A stretch of DNA of 31,687 nt from CAYVHB01 sp964450865 (GCA_964450865.1 CAYVHB010000033.1:1-31687); one strand, 5' to 3'; shown: positions 8,799 through 17,917, counted from the stretch's first letter. The notes: generated by a model not told the origin, from the letters alone. Numbers and translations: made by a program.

Positions 8799-10385
8799 TC
8801 ACATATTCCATAACATATCACCATTGATATCAAGCCCGTTGACCACGGCTAGGCCGGCTACCGGTGTATCGATCCGCACTTCGGCAATCGGATTAAATCT
8901 GGCCTGATAGACAATTTTATCATTTTTCTTGTCAGGACCGACCAGAGGAAATTGCCGGGCCAGCTGCCCGATGAAGGCCGGAACAGAATTGGTTTTGCAT
9001 GAAGCCGCCAGGGCAGAATCGACCATTAAATACTCAAGCTGATTGTTATAGAAAGCGCTGAAAATTTCCCTGACAGATGGCGGAATCCGGTCATTAATGA
9101 TTGGGAATACCGGCAACGTTTTCTCCGTTTCGGCATACGTTTTAATCTGCCCCTGTTCTGTCCGCCAGTCTTGCAGCGCCCTGTCACAGACGGACTTGAA
9201 CGATGAACGGATCCGGGTCGTCAGTAACGGCCGATAATATTCTTCTTTGATAACTGGCAGTAGATGATCCTGCAGCCGCATCCGGGGGCCATTTTGAATA
9301 CGTCCTGGATTGCTGCCAATGACCAGCAGGCTTGCCAGATCGTCTTGAAGGCTGTTAAAGGACTCCAGAAATAATATGTCGGGCCAGCTGATCTGAATCA
9401 GGTCGGTCCATTGACGCGTGCATGCCTGCCAGAGATCATCAAAATGAAGCCTGATCGTCTGTCCATATAGCAGCTGTTCGATTTCATTGATGTTCAAAGC
9501 CTGATTCAGCAAGCCGCCTGGACTGCGCTTATGAACAACGCCGGTGACAGAAAGGGAGCTGAAAAATTTCTCTTCAAAGATATTCCGGATCTGTTCACTG
9601 TAGCGGTCGAAAGCTTCCCGAACCTGCCGGGCTACTGTACTGACTTTCTGTTGTTCCTCGCTTTGGATGCGGGCCCAGTGTTGCCTGATCTTTTCAACGA
9701 TCATATTATGTTTATATTGTTCGATCAGATCATCTGCAACGCTGGTTTCATCGCGGCGTTGAACACCCAGGATGCAGGCGCCGCTGCGTCCATGACCGAG
9801 ATGATAAAAGAAGGCTGGATCTTGCTGGATCAGACGGATGATATTCTTCTGCCGTTCAGGAGCGGTAATCATCACGCCCTCATTGTCCATGTAACCGAAG
9901 CGCCACAGACTGTCTACCGCATTTTCACGGCGCAAGACAGGCGAAAAATTGTCCTGATTCATAAACCAGTGCTCGTTTTGCCGGCGAATCTCGGCAAGAC
10001 GAGCCTGATTTGCACCTGGCAGGAGCAGATCATTGTCTTCCAGAAAAATCGCGGCCCGGGTGCTGCTGTTCCGGTTGATACTGCGGCCGTAAGGTTGAAT
10101 CCGGTCCAGGAAGCCACGGATCCTGGTGAATTCAGCGGTTGAAATGCCACCAATAAAGAAAAACATCCAGGAGTAGGGATCTTCATAACGCTGGCGGATG
10201 GCAAATTCCGTTACGTCCCGCATGACCGGGTCATAATCGGGTTCCGGGCCACATTCAGCCTTTTCCGGGATCATGGAAATAAAATGATAGGCGGAAGAAT
10301 CGGGCCAGTCTCCAGAACCCGGCAAACCTGCCAGGTTCTGGCATGTAGAATCAAGCAAAAAAACTATTTTCGGACACTTGGCCAT
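8799..10385 (-). CDS. Unrecognised soluble protein co-encoded with the tubulin-like GTPase
   Basis: 528 residues, family not recognised. The N terminus has a Rossmann-like beginning: a hydrophobic strand ending in Asp (KIVFLLDSTCQN), then about 75 residues later a second buried strand (WMFFFIGG). This could be a degenerate vWA-like domain (D-S-T instead of D-x-S-x-S), but that is weak. The middle (about 220-300) is charged and helical, probably coiled coil (QSEEQQKVSTVARQVREAF). The C-terminal half is mixed with no clear motif. No signal peptide or membrane helix was seen. It follows the tubulin-like gene by 34 bases and precedes the membrane vWA gene by 15, so it is very likely an integral subunit of the system. 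It may link the tubulin-like protein to the vWA protein (inference). Confidence 0.8.
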   Translation of the reverse strand: MAKCPKIVFLLDSTCQNLAGLPGSGDWPDSSAYHFISMIPEKAECGPEPDYDPVMRDVTEFAIRQRYEDPYSWMFFFIGGISTAEFTRIRGFLDRIQPYGRSINRNSSTRAAIFLEDNDLLLPGANQARLAEIRRQNEHWFMNQDNFSPVLRRENAVDSLWRFGYMDNEGVMITAPERQKNIIRLIQQDPAFFYHLGHGRSGACILGVQRRDETSVADDLIEQYKHNMIVEKIRQHWARIQSEEQQKVSTVARQVREAFDRYSEQIRNIFEEKFFSSLSVTGVVHKRSPGGLLNQALNINEIEQLLYGQTIRLHFDDLWQACTRQWTDLIQISWPDILFLESFNSLQDDLASLLVIGSNPGRIQNGPRMRLQDHLLPVIKEEYYRPLLTTRIRSSFKSVCDRALQDWRTEQGQIKTYAETEKTLPVFPIINDRIPPSVREIFSAFYNNQLEYLMVDSALAASCKTNSVPAFIGQLARQFPLVGPDKKNDKIVYQARFNPIAEVRIDTPVAGLAVVNGLDINGDMLWNM

Positions 10386-10419
10386 GGCTTTACCTGCGTT
10401 TCTATCCAGCGGATTCGCA

Positions 10420-13400
10420 TCAGTCTTCGTACGCTACCAGTTCATTCCTGGCAATGCTGAGCAGACGGTGATAGAATTCATAGATCCGCGTATCGACGGT
10501 TGACTCATTGAGCTGATAATCTGTCTCGATGCGGTCAAATTTACGTTTCAAGGGCTCGTAGATCGCGCGGGCCTGCTCGTAAGCCAGGTTGCGGTTCAGT
10601 CTGTAGCCGTCGATTTTCTGCCGGACCAGGTTCATGATTTTTTCATACAGCAGGTTGCGACGCGGATCTTTGCGCCACTCAACCAGTGTTTGAACCAACT
10701 CCATTTCTTTCGTACGCATATTGCGGAATTCTACGATGGTTATCTCGTTGCCTTCGACAGTCGTGCGATACAACATGGTATTTTCGACCTGGATAATAAT
10801 ACCCGTCTGCAAAGCCTGGAATGTGTCCTGGCAGATCTGAGTTTCGAGGTTCAATTGCTGCAGCAATTGCTGCAGGCGCAATATTTCGGTATCCAGGGCA
10901 TCACGTTTAGCCTTTTCGGTTTTCATCCATTCAACCAGGTCATAGTCAAGAATAAATTTCTCACCGATGATGACTGAATCACCCGCAACGGGGTGACGCC
11001 TGATTTCCGGATAGCCAGCCTGCAAAGTCTGGATGATCTGGCTGATCTTGGTCCGATCCCAGACCTGCCTGGTTTGCAGGCATTCCGGACTGGTCAAAGC
11101 TGCCAGGTCCCGGCCTTCGGCAAAACGGTCGCCAGTCAGGATAAAGCTTACCTGACCCTGTTCCGCCTGGGCCAGGCCACGATTCAGCAGTTCAGTAAAC
11201 AGGGCGCGGTTTTCACGATTTTTGCTCCTGGTCCGATCTACTTCGTACGTTTCCGGCCAGGATCGCTCGATGACAGGTGATGGCAAATCCTGCCAGTTCC
11301 GGTTCTTGTTCTGATACAGATGCATGCCAGCCTGCACATCCGGCGCGGCATTGCAGGCCCCAACATAAGCCTGTTCAATTTGTTGAATACCCTCAAAAGC
11401 ATAGAGCGGTAACGCGAGGCGGAAGCTGATCATGTGCAACCGCGTTTTCAGGCTGCTCCGGTACAAGGCGAACCGATGATTAGGATTATTTTGCGTATAA
11501 TTATTGATTGCATGATAAAGCAGGGTGCAATTATGCGGGACAAATACAGTATTAACGTCGTTTACTGTGCCAATAGGCGTCATCGGCTGCGGATGCATCA
11601 TGCTCGCCGCCCGCGTCAGCAAGGAAGCGATGAGGCCATTCGGCCGGGCAATCTCGGCTTGCAGGTTGACCTGGTCTTTTTTCAGGGCCGGATTCATTTT
11701 CTTGTTTTCCTGCCAGATTTTAACGATCAGGTATTCTTCCAGCGATTTGTCAATGATCGAGCCGAAGTTGTTGTCGATAAAATCCAGCATCTGGCGCGTG
11801 AAGGCCGGCGCATTTTCATCAGTCCAGACATGAAGGTTATTGTAAATCTGATTGATCAGGCGCCGCACCAGCTCCGGGGTATCAGTCAGGGACAGGAACG
11901 CTTCACGCAGTTCATCCTGGATCTCCGGTATCTGGATCATCTGCCAGGTCAGGTTCTGGCCGCGGTTATCTTGCTGGACATTGACTTCGGTCAGGATCGC
12001 GGCATTGTCGCGGAAGATTTCCTGCAGCTTGAGCAAGGCCTCCTTAACCGTATCAAAGATGCGGTTGTTCCGGTCATTGAAATAATCGTACAGAGGCTGC
12101 AGCATGCCCTGGACGGTGATAATCGCGTCACGGCGGGCCATCTGGGTGATATATTTGTTATAGGCATCAACATATGCGTTCTTTTTCTCATTGGCGCCTA
12201 TCCCCAGGATCACCGCTTCGGCCTCGCGACCTGCCACCTGGATCTGGCCCTGACAATCAGCCAGGGTGCGCTCGACTTTATTCCGCTCGTCAGTCAGCCA
12301 GGCATGACATTCCGTGAGATACTTCAACAGGCAATCAGCAGCCTGGGATGAGTTGATCAGGCGGCTGGCGTAAACCGGACCCTTCTGCAGATCTTGAAAT
12401 AACCGGTTGATCTCCGCATCAAATCTGGCTTTCACAGCCTGCTCGGCTTCAAGCCGTCTGGCGCTCATGCCCCGCTGATGGCCGCTGATCAGTTGCTCGC
12501 TGACAGCCTGCAGATCGACTGTTCCGGGCTTGATCAATTGCTTGTAGGTGTAGGTGTCGTGATTGTGAGTCCGGATATCCGGTTGCACAGCCCTGATCAG
12601 GCCATCAGCCCCATCCATTTTCAGGCCGATCTGCCCGATGAAAGCTTCTACTTCATTCACCGTTTCATTGATTTCCGGACTGCGGGCATACATTGCGTCC
12701 ATTCCTTCAAACAGCAGCGACGTGACATACAAGATGATCTTGTCCAGCGGAACAGCAAAAGAGGCGGCCCCGATGCTCAAGTATTCGGCATAGGCTTCCT
12801 GATAGGGATAATTATTGCGGATCGCCGGCGCCATGCCGACAATATTGACATATACGGAAGCAGCATTGGCATTATTGCCATCGGCACCCTGATTGACCGT
12901 CATCAAAGCCATGATACTTTCGGAAATGACATAACAGGCGTGTTGATAGGGATTGACATCAGCCAGGCCGGCCGCATTCAGTTTGCTGATCAGATGCACG
13001 TTGTCGAACGGGGTGTTGCGCGAATTGACCTGGAAAGTAGCATTATATTGCTGGATAAAGGACCGGCCACGCTCGACGGTGCGCATCAGATAATCAAGTT
13101 CTTTCAAGGCTGCAAAGCCATTCTTGGGAATGTACGCCCGGGCCGCATCCGGCACGCCTGCGACACTGGCGTTGACATCGGGCATGATGGAATAGTTGTA
13201 AATCGTTGTATTGTTCAGGGCATAAGCGGCTGCTACTTGCCGGCTGACAACCTCGCGCACGATATACCCCATATCCAGGAATGTACCGCTGCCCGTGCCA
13301 CCGCCGAGACCGTTCAGGATAAATACAGTCAGGTTGTTGGCATTGCCAGCGGTCAGCGTCTGGATCGCATTGCTCAAGACTTGAATAATCCGGTCAATAT

Positions 13401-13878
13401 TCAAATACATCATTAATCGGCCCAGCTGGCGGATGCCGCCAGCCCCATGATTGACGTTCCTGATATTTTCCAGGCGAGTATCCAGCCAATCACTGATATA
13501 ATTTGCCCGCTGGGCCCGATAAGCAGGAGCCAGATAGGCAGCCAGCTGATTGACATGGAGATTAACAAATTCGCCCGGGGCCAGATTGATTTCCCCGGTC
13601 TGTTTGGACGACTTGGCTGTATGCTCCACGTCAGGATCTGTCTCGAAAGCGAGAACCGCGACATTGCTTGGTAGTTCCCGGCCTTCGGGCAGCTGACAGG
13701 TGCAATTGATCAGGCCCTTAGCCTCCATCAGCGCATCAATACCAGTCCCGCCAAGGCCAATCAGCAAAAATGACGTCCCTGCGCTCAGGGCGATACGCTG
13801 GCGATTGGTTAGAAGCATGCGCCCGGCGTTGGCGCTTAATTGGGCCAGATTCTCACGTTGTTGATTGTTGAGTGGCAT
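10420..13878 (-). CDS. Large tubulin/FtsZ-like GTPase
   Basis: 1152 residues. The N-terminal part shows both hallmarks of the tubulin/FtsZ superfamily: an early glycine loop GLGGTG (41-46) after a beta strand, and the tubulin signature GGGTGSG (192-198) inside VFILNGLGGGTGSGTFLDMG. It is much longer than FtsZ (about 350-400) or tubulin (about 450). About 650 further residues hold long charged helices, probably coiled coil near 500-600 and again near 950-1000 (ILRLQQLLQQLNLETQ). This matches the bacterial Tubulin_2 ('tubulin-like') family that I know from vWA- and GAP1-linked operons. It may bind GTP and form filaments or a ring, but neither is shown by the sequence. No membrane segment was seen. 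Start ATG 13878 has GGGGGA about 7 bases upstream. The 147-base gap before it could hold an internal promoter. Confidence 0.88.
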   Translation of the reverse strand: MPLNNQQRENLAQLSANAGRMLLTNRQRIALSAGTSFLLIGLGGTGIDALMEAKGLINCTCQLPEGRELPSNVAVLAFETDPDVEHTAKSSKQTGEINLAPGEFVNLHVNQLAAYLAPAYRAQRANYISDWLDTRLENIRNVNHGAGGIRQLGRLMMYLNIDRIIQVLSNAIQTLTAGNANNLTVFILNGLGGGTGSGTFLDMGYIVREVVSRQVAAAYALNNTTIYNYSIMPDVNASVAGVPDAARAYIPKNGFAALKELDYLMRTVERGRSFIQQYNATFQVNSRNTPFDNVHLISKLNAAGLADVNPYQHACYVISESIMALMTVNQGADGNNANAASVYVNIVGMAPAIRNNYPYQEAYAEYLSIGAASFAVPLDKIILYVTSLLFEGMDAMYARSPEINETVNEVEAFIGQIGLKMDGADGLIRAVQPDIRTHNHDTYTYKQLIKPGTVDLQAVSEQLISGHQRGMSARRLEAEQAVKARFDAEINRLFQDLQKGPVYASRLINSSQAADCLLKYLTECHAWLTDERNKVERTLADCQGQIQVAGREAEAVILGIGANEKKNAYVDAYNKYITQMARRDAIITVQGMLQPLYDYFNDRNNRIFDTVKEALLKLQEIFRDNAAILTEVNVQQDNRGQNLTWQMIQIPEIQDELREAFLSLTDTPELVRRLINQIYNNLHVWTDENAPAFTRQMLDFIDNNFGSIIDKSLEEYLIVKIWQENKKMNPALKKDQVNLQAEIARPNGLIASLLTRAASMMHPQPMTPIGTVNDVNTVFVPHNCTLLYHAINNYTQNNPNHRFALYRSSLKTRLHMISFRLALPLYAFEGIQQIEQAYVGACNAAPDVQAGMHLYQNKNRNWQDLPSPVIERSWPETYEVDRTRSKNRENRALFTELLNRGLAQAEQGQVSFILTGDRFAEGRDLAALTSPECLQTRQVWDRTKISQIIQTLQAGYPEIRRHPVAGDSVIIGEKFILDYDLVEWMKTEKAKRDALDTEILRLQQLLQQLNLETQICQDTFQALQTGIIIQVENTMLYRTTVEGNEITIVEFRNMRTKEMELVQTLVEWRKDPRRNLLYEKIMNLVRQKIDGYRLNRNLAYEQARAIYEPLKRKFDRIETDYQLNESTVDTRIYEFYHRLLSIARNELVAYED

Positions 13879-13984
13879 ATTGGTTCCCCCGTCTCTAAAT
13901 AAAATTCAGGTTGTCCATTCAGGCAAAGTTTCTGTTTAAACAGATCGGATCGTGGCCTGGCGTGGCAGTTGGATCATGAACTTC

Positions 13985-14075
13985 GGCTGATAGCTGGCCG
14001 GTTTCGATGTCTGCCCTGGCCAGGGTTAGATGATCAGCTCCAGCTGATATCGGGCCTGGCCGGTTTCAATGTCTA
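13985..14075. repeat. Partial duplication of the 3' end of the vWA gene
   Basis: On the minus strand, the coding end of the vWA gene (bases 14075-14043, coding DIETGQ..YQ) is echoed about 58 bases further on, after the stop codon, at 14012-13986. About 20 bases match with one difference, then after a 5-base deletion the match TATCAG resumes. The second copy still spells DIETGQ in its own frame. It looks like a decayed tandem duplication of the gene end. A similar echo follows the first gene of the operon. Confidence 0.6.
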
Positions 14076-15825
14076 CGGGCGTGTTGCGTTCCAGCTCTGT
14101 TGCCGAGAGCTGGATGGTCGCCGCTTTGGCGACCAGTCTGATTTTCGAAGTGGAATTGGTTGTGAACAGTTTTAATTGGCTGAAGGAGTCCGGAATGTCC
14201 GCTATACCCCGGTTGATCATGATCTGGCCCAAGGATGAACCGCTCTTCTGATTGGTGAGTTCGATGAACTTCTCCTGCTCGATATGCATGCTGTTCGGGC
14301 GATATTTAACGACCTTGAGATTGCCGCGCAAGACACTGTTGCGCAATGATTTTCTGATCAGGCCCAGAATGAAGATGAGCATGATTATGCCAAGCACACC
14401 GCCCAGGAAAGCCAGTAAATATACGGGCTTAAACCTGGATACCCACTGCTGCAAACCCGAAGCAGTTTGGGACTGATTGCCGGCTGGCGTGGTTGAGCCG
14501 GTCGTACCGGGTTTTTGATTGAATTTCAGTTCATTGGATGCCAGGGTCATGTCCTGGTCTTTCACGATGACCGAAAGTGTGTAGGGATGATCCTTCTTCA
14601 TGGTCCAGTCAGTGACAAAGCGGTCATCTTTCAGAACCATCGGGATTTCTTCATTGAGCTTGCTGTCCGTTTCATCCGTGATCTGTAAAACAGCCTGCAA
14701 ATTTTTCAGTTGACTGGCGCTGACGGGATGGCCGTTGCTCACTTTAATCGAGGCCGACAGGGCGACCGTATCGTTTTTTTGCGGCTGGGCCGGTTTCGCG
14801 GCCAACTCGGCGACCAGCTGATAATCAAAAATAATATCAATGTAAATAATCTGGTCGATGTTACCTTTGATTTTAAACATCCACTGGCCAGCTTCGGGCT
14901 TGATCAGCTTGATATTTTCATAATCCTTCTCGACAACACAGCTTATTTTCCCGGAATCAGTGGATGTAACGTTCTGTCCGGCCGGATTGATGTATTCAAT
15001 TTGCGGTTGCTGACTATAGTCGATCTGAATATTGGCTTCAAAGACGCCCTCCGGCACATTGATCGGATAAGTAGTGGTCGTATTTTTCTTTAAGGAAATC
15101 TGATCACCCTGGGCTTCGCGATTCAGAAAGGAATTCTGGATGTCCTTAACCAGGGTCGGCAATTCTTTTTCGCTTTTCGGGAAATACGCCTGGCCGTCTG
15201 TCTCATTGGCAATACCGGAAAGGTACATCCGGTATGACTGACTCTTATCACCAAGGCCAATTGTATAGACTGGATAGTCAGATTGCAGGACCTTCTTCAG
15301 ATCGGCGTCGGATTGCGCCTGGGTCCGATTTTTCCCAAGGTCGTTTTCACCATCTGAAATCAGTATGATCAGGGGCTGGGCATTGGAGCGCTTAAATTGG
15401 TCGAGCAGTTTTTTGCCCGCAACGAGCCCGGAGGCGATATCGGTATAAGCCCCGTCCTGCTGAATGGATTTCTTGATAAAAGACTTGATTTTCGCTTTCG
15501 CATCATTATCGGCGGTAATCAGGATTGGTTTCAATTGTTTCTCGACCCCGACAGAATATGTCACAACACCGACTTGACTGCTGTCATCAGGCAACAAATC
15601 GACGAACTGCATCACGGCTTTCGTGCACAGATGCCCGGGGTCATTCTGTTCCATCGATCCTGTATCATCAATAACGAATATTACGTCAAGACTGGGCCAG
15701 CCGGAGACGGCCTCAGCCCATGCCCGAGCTGGCCAGATCCAGTTTGTCAACATGATTACGGCAGCCAAAACCAGCACGGCCAGCCTGATCTTTATCCGGG
15801 ACAATGCAATCTGATTCTGTACCAT
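14026..15825 (-). CDS. Exported, membrane-anchored vWA-domain protein
   Basis: About 599 residues. A short basic N terminus and a hydrophobic stretch (about 15-32) end in PARAWAEA, a plausible signal peptidase site. The vWA domain follows (about 46-225) with an intact metal site: D53-x-T55-x-S57 in VIDDTGSM, a Thr in GAYTDIASGL, and LIILISDGEND. Next come two probable beta-sandwich regions (about 240-440), a Thr/Gly/Ser linker, one membrane helix (VYLLAFLGGVLGIIMLIFILGLI, about 475-497) and about 100 residues of cytosolic beta-rich tail. The vWA part thus probably lies outside the cell and the tail inside, so it could transmit a surface signal to the GTPases (inference). GGAGG lies 7 bases before ATG 15825 and 4 before ATG 15828. 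A longer frame to 15870 lacks support. Confidence 0.85.
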   Translation of the reverse strand: MVQNQIALSRIKIRLAVLVLAAVIMLTNWIWPARAWAEAVSGWPSLDVIFVIDDTGSMEQNDPGHLCTKAVMQFVDLLPDDSSQVGVVTYSVGVEKQLKPILITADNDAKAKIKSFIKKSIQQDGAYTDIASGLVAGKKLLDQFKRSNAQPLIILISDGENDLGKNRTQAQSDADLKKVLQSDYPVYTIGLGDKSQSYRMYLSGIANETDGQAYFPKSEKELPTLVKDIQNSFLNREAQGDQISLKKNTTTTYPINVPEGVFEANIQIDYSQQPQIEYINPAGQNVTSTDSGKISCVVEKDYENIKLIKPEAGQWMFKIKGNIDQIIYIDIIFDYQLVAELAAKPAQPQKNDTVALSASIKVSNGHPVSASQLKNLQAVLQITDETDSKLNEEIPMVLKDDRFVTDWTMKKDHPYTLSVIVKDQDMTLASNELKFNQKPGTTGSTTPAGNQSQTASGLQQWVSRFKPVYLLAFLGGVLGIIMLIFILGLIRKSLRNSVLRGNLKVVKYRPNSMHIEQEKFIELTNQKSGSSLGQIMINRGIADIPDSFSQLKLFTTNSTSKIRLVAKAATIQLSATELERNTPVDIETGQARYQLELII

Positions 15826-15890
15826 CATTTTACCTCCACCCTGATCATCCAGGTTAATGAGTTTGCTCAAATTCAGGATTCATCCAAATT

Positions 15891-16051
15891 CTACGATCTG
15901 CCGCAATAAGCCTGCCGGCATACGGTCCATTGCCCGGGCCAGAGTGTGGGACTCAGATTTGCACGACTTGCCGCAATTGGAGCATTGAATCCCACACGGA
16001 AATGCCCAATACGCATACTGTGGGACTCAGTTTTGTACGACTTGCCGCAAT
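15891..16051. repeat. Triple echo of the 3' end of the preceding gene
   Basis: A 33-base unit at 16019-16051 contains the last codons and stop of the membrane-protein gene. It recurs at 15945-15977 with two mismatches and, in shortened form, at 15891-15907. On the minus strand the three copies read LRQVVQN-stop, LRQVVQI-stop and LRQIVEFG-stop, about 70-74 bases apart. An 8-bp inverted repeat (GTGTGGGA at 15944-15951, TCCCACAC at 15990-15997) spans the middle copy. The block fills the 200-base gap in front of the vWA gene. Confidence 0.8.
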
Positions 16052-17421
16052 ACTCGCGCCAGGATAGCCGCAGCGGTGATCAACAAGCCTGTTTTCAACC
16101 AGGACGAGCAATTTGCCTGCTGTTTTTTTAGCAGAGTGATGCTGGGATACTCATGGGTTGAATCAAAGGCATGAATCATCAGATACCAGAGATAAAGAAG
16201 GGGTTTGGGCCGGCCAACCTTCGCCGGGGCTGGATCTGCCTGGTCCTGTTCCAGTGACGTTACAGCCGCTGCATGGGATCGGGGAATCGCCGGGTCTGTT
16301 TCCGGTGAATTTTCCAGTGTTTTTTGTGGCCCCTTCTGGGGCTCGCCCTTGATATCCGTATAGATTTCATCATAGGCTCTTACCAGGAAAAAATCCGGCG
16401 ATCCCATGATTGTCCAGGCAGTTGCTGAGGAATTCAATAAATGGCCGGTCGAATAGACTGAATTAATCTCACTGAAAAATTGATTCATGGCCTGGGCTAG
16501 GAACGAATCATGATTTGCCATTGAATCATGATTCAACTGGTGCCTGCCAGGGATATCAGGGCCAGGCTCGAATTCAACCGGCAATTCTGCCACGCTGGCA
16601 GTCGTATAGTTCCCGGTCTGTTGCCGCAAAGCGTCCGGATGGTTCAGTTTCAGGAAATTCACATAGACAAGACAGTTATCTTTGATCCATCTGTTAGTTT
16701 TTTTTATGATTTCTGAACTGAGCAAAAGGGCGATACTGCTGTGACATGTTTTAAAAACACTGATCCAGATCAAAATGGATATAATCCAGACACCCCAGAG
16801 TCGCCACATGTGAGCAAATTGCGACCATTGGGCCAACAGATACCAGGTCGTTACCCCAATTGGTTTGGCCAGCACGGGCAGCATCATGACTGAAGCAATA
16901 AAAAATACGAACAGACGCAGATTGGCTGAAAATTTATTTTCATAAACCGCCGTCTTGTTTGCAATCCAGGTAAGCTTATCAATTGCCTCATTGCGTGAAA
17001 TTGGCCATAACCACGGGATAGGGTCCGGCGCCTGGTTTCCATTGACAGTATTGTGACGGATCAACATGAGCGAATCCGCCATTTCCTTCTCACAATCATG
17101 CATGAATTGACCGACGACAAGATCGATATTTCTATAATTGATCGCTTTCAGATAACCGATCGGATATGATCCGTTGTGAACCTTGACAAAATACCCGTCA
17201 AGCCGGTTACAGAATAGTTTTACGTCCCTTTTTTCAACCATTTGACTGACCGACGAAAATTTCTGGTAGTAAAACGGGTTATTGAGCAGGAATTGCAAAA
17301 CAAGCTGAATTTGCTCTTCGGCACTGGAACCGTCACGTTTCTGGAAATGTTCCCAACCTTCGTAGATCCACGAATGTTTATTGATCCATTCAATCGCGCC
17401 AGTTGCCTTGGGTGAATACAT
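16027..17421 (-). CDS. Membrane protein of unknown function, first gene of the large operon
   Basis: About 464 residues, not recognised. The N-terminal 165 residues are soluble, helical and aromatic-rich. Two membrane helices follow (LRLFVFFIASVMMLPVLAKP, about 168-190, and LWGVWIISILIWISVF, about 213-232). A hydrophilic stretch, partly low in complexity (Pro/Glu/Asp/Ala-rich, about 370-410), comes next. A C-terminal hydrophobic helix (WLKTGLLITAAAILARVL) sits right at the end, so the tail may be membrane-inserted. The start ATG 17421 is favoured because GAGG lies 10 bases upstream. An ATG three codons earlier is too close to it. It is the promoter-proximal gene of the minus-strand run, and the intergenic region before it holds repeated sequence elements. 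I infer a membrane component of the tubulin/GTPase/vWA system. Confidence 0.8.
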   Translation of the reverse strand: MYSPKATGAIEWINKHSWIYEGWEHFQKRDGSSAEEQIQLVLQFLLNNPFYYQKFSSVSQMVEKRDVKLFCNRLDGYFVKVHNGSYPIGYLKAINYRNIDLVVGQFMHDCEKEMADSLMLIRHNTVNGNQAPDPIPWLWPISRNEAIDKLTWIANKTAVYENKFSANLRLFVFFIASVMMLPVLAKPIGVTTWYLLAQWSQFAHMWRLWGVWIISILIWISVFKTCHSSIALLLSSEIIKKTNRWIKDNCLVYVNFLKLNHPDALRQQTGNYTTASVAELPVEFEPGPDIPGRHQLNHDSMANHDSFLAQAMNQFFSEINSVYSTGHLLNSSATAWTIMGSPDFFLVRAYDEIYTDIKGEPQKGPQKTLENSPETDPAIPRSHAAAVTSLEQDQADPAPAKVGRPKPLLYLWYLMIHAFDSTHEYPSITLLKKQQANCSSWLKTGLLITAAAILARVLRQVVQN

Positions 17422-17583
17422 ATCGACCATTCCTCGATCTTTATATGATTTTTGTAATTGCCAATTGCCTATTTTGTTCTTCTCAGATCAAAATGATGCA
17501 ACCAGGGATTTGCAGGTATTCTCCCAGGTTGATATCCGGTCTGCGTAACCAGATTTTCAAATGATGATCATCGAAAATATCAA

Positions 17584-17667
17584 GCTAATGATGTATTATA
17601 TCAGACCGGTCAGGCAAAATGTCTAGCTAATCATTTATTATATCAGGCAAATCGCTTATTGTGTCAT
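17584..17667. repeat. 21-bp repeat family A, possible operator array
   Basis: Units at 17584-17604 and 17626-17646 share about 19 of 21 bases (GCTAAT.AT.TATTATATCAG). A weaker unit follows directly at 17647-17667. The first and second are 42 bases apart and the third follows in register at 21, so all lie on the same face of the helix (two turns each). This spacing fits an array of binding sites for a regulator. No known operator consensus was recognised. Confidence 0.5.
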
Positions 17668-17726
17668 AATTATCAGTCATCTCGTCCGACAAACAGCTTG
17701 TTTCACATAATTTGCCGGATTCGCAG

Positions 17727-17768
17727 CAGAAATGACCCAACGCAAATCAGAAATAACCCAACGCAAAT
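17727..17768. repeat. 21-bp repeat family B, two tandem units
   Basis: Two adjacent 21-bp units (17727-17747 and 17748-17768) differ at one position. Each contains ACCCAACGCAAAT. The core TTGGGTC appears inverted at about 17794-17800. The helical-turn spacing equals that of family A about 60 bases away, so both may be regulator sites between the divergent genes. Confidence 0.6.
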
Positions 17769-17917
17769 CGGCTCAATCGATAGGGGCACGATATTGGGTC
17801 GAGTGCGGCGAACCGGCCTGATATAATCATGCGAAAAATCCTGGGTTAACCTGGTGATTTATCCGCTGTTATCTGGCTTGAAAAAATCGGTTTACGCTGC
17901 GTCAATTCTGTTAATTG

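Noticed and set aside
11434..13416. Long plus-strand frames (11434-12351 and 12478-13416) opposite the tubulin-like gene
   Set aside because: They mirror the minus-strand coding frame, have no ribosome binding site and no recognisable domain. The minus strand carries clear GTPase motifs.
17727..17768. Possible CRISPR-like direct repeats
   Set aside because: The units are adjacent without spacers and number only two, so they are tandem repeats, not an array.
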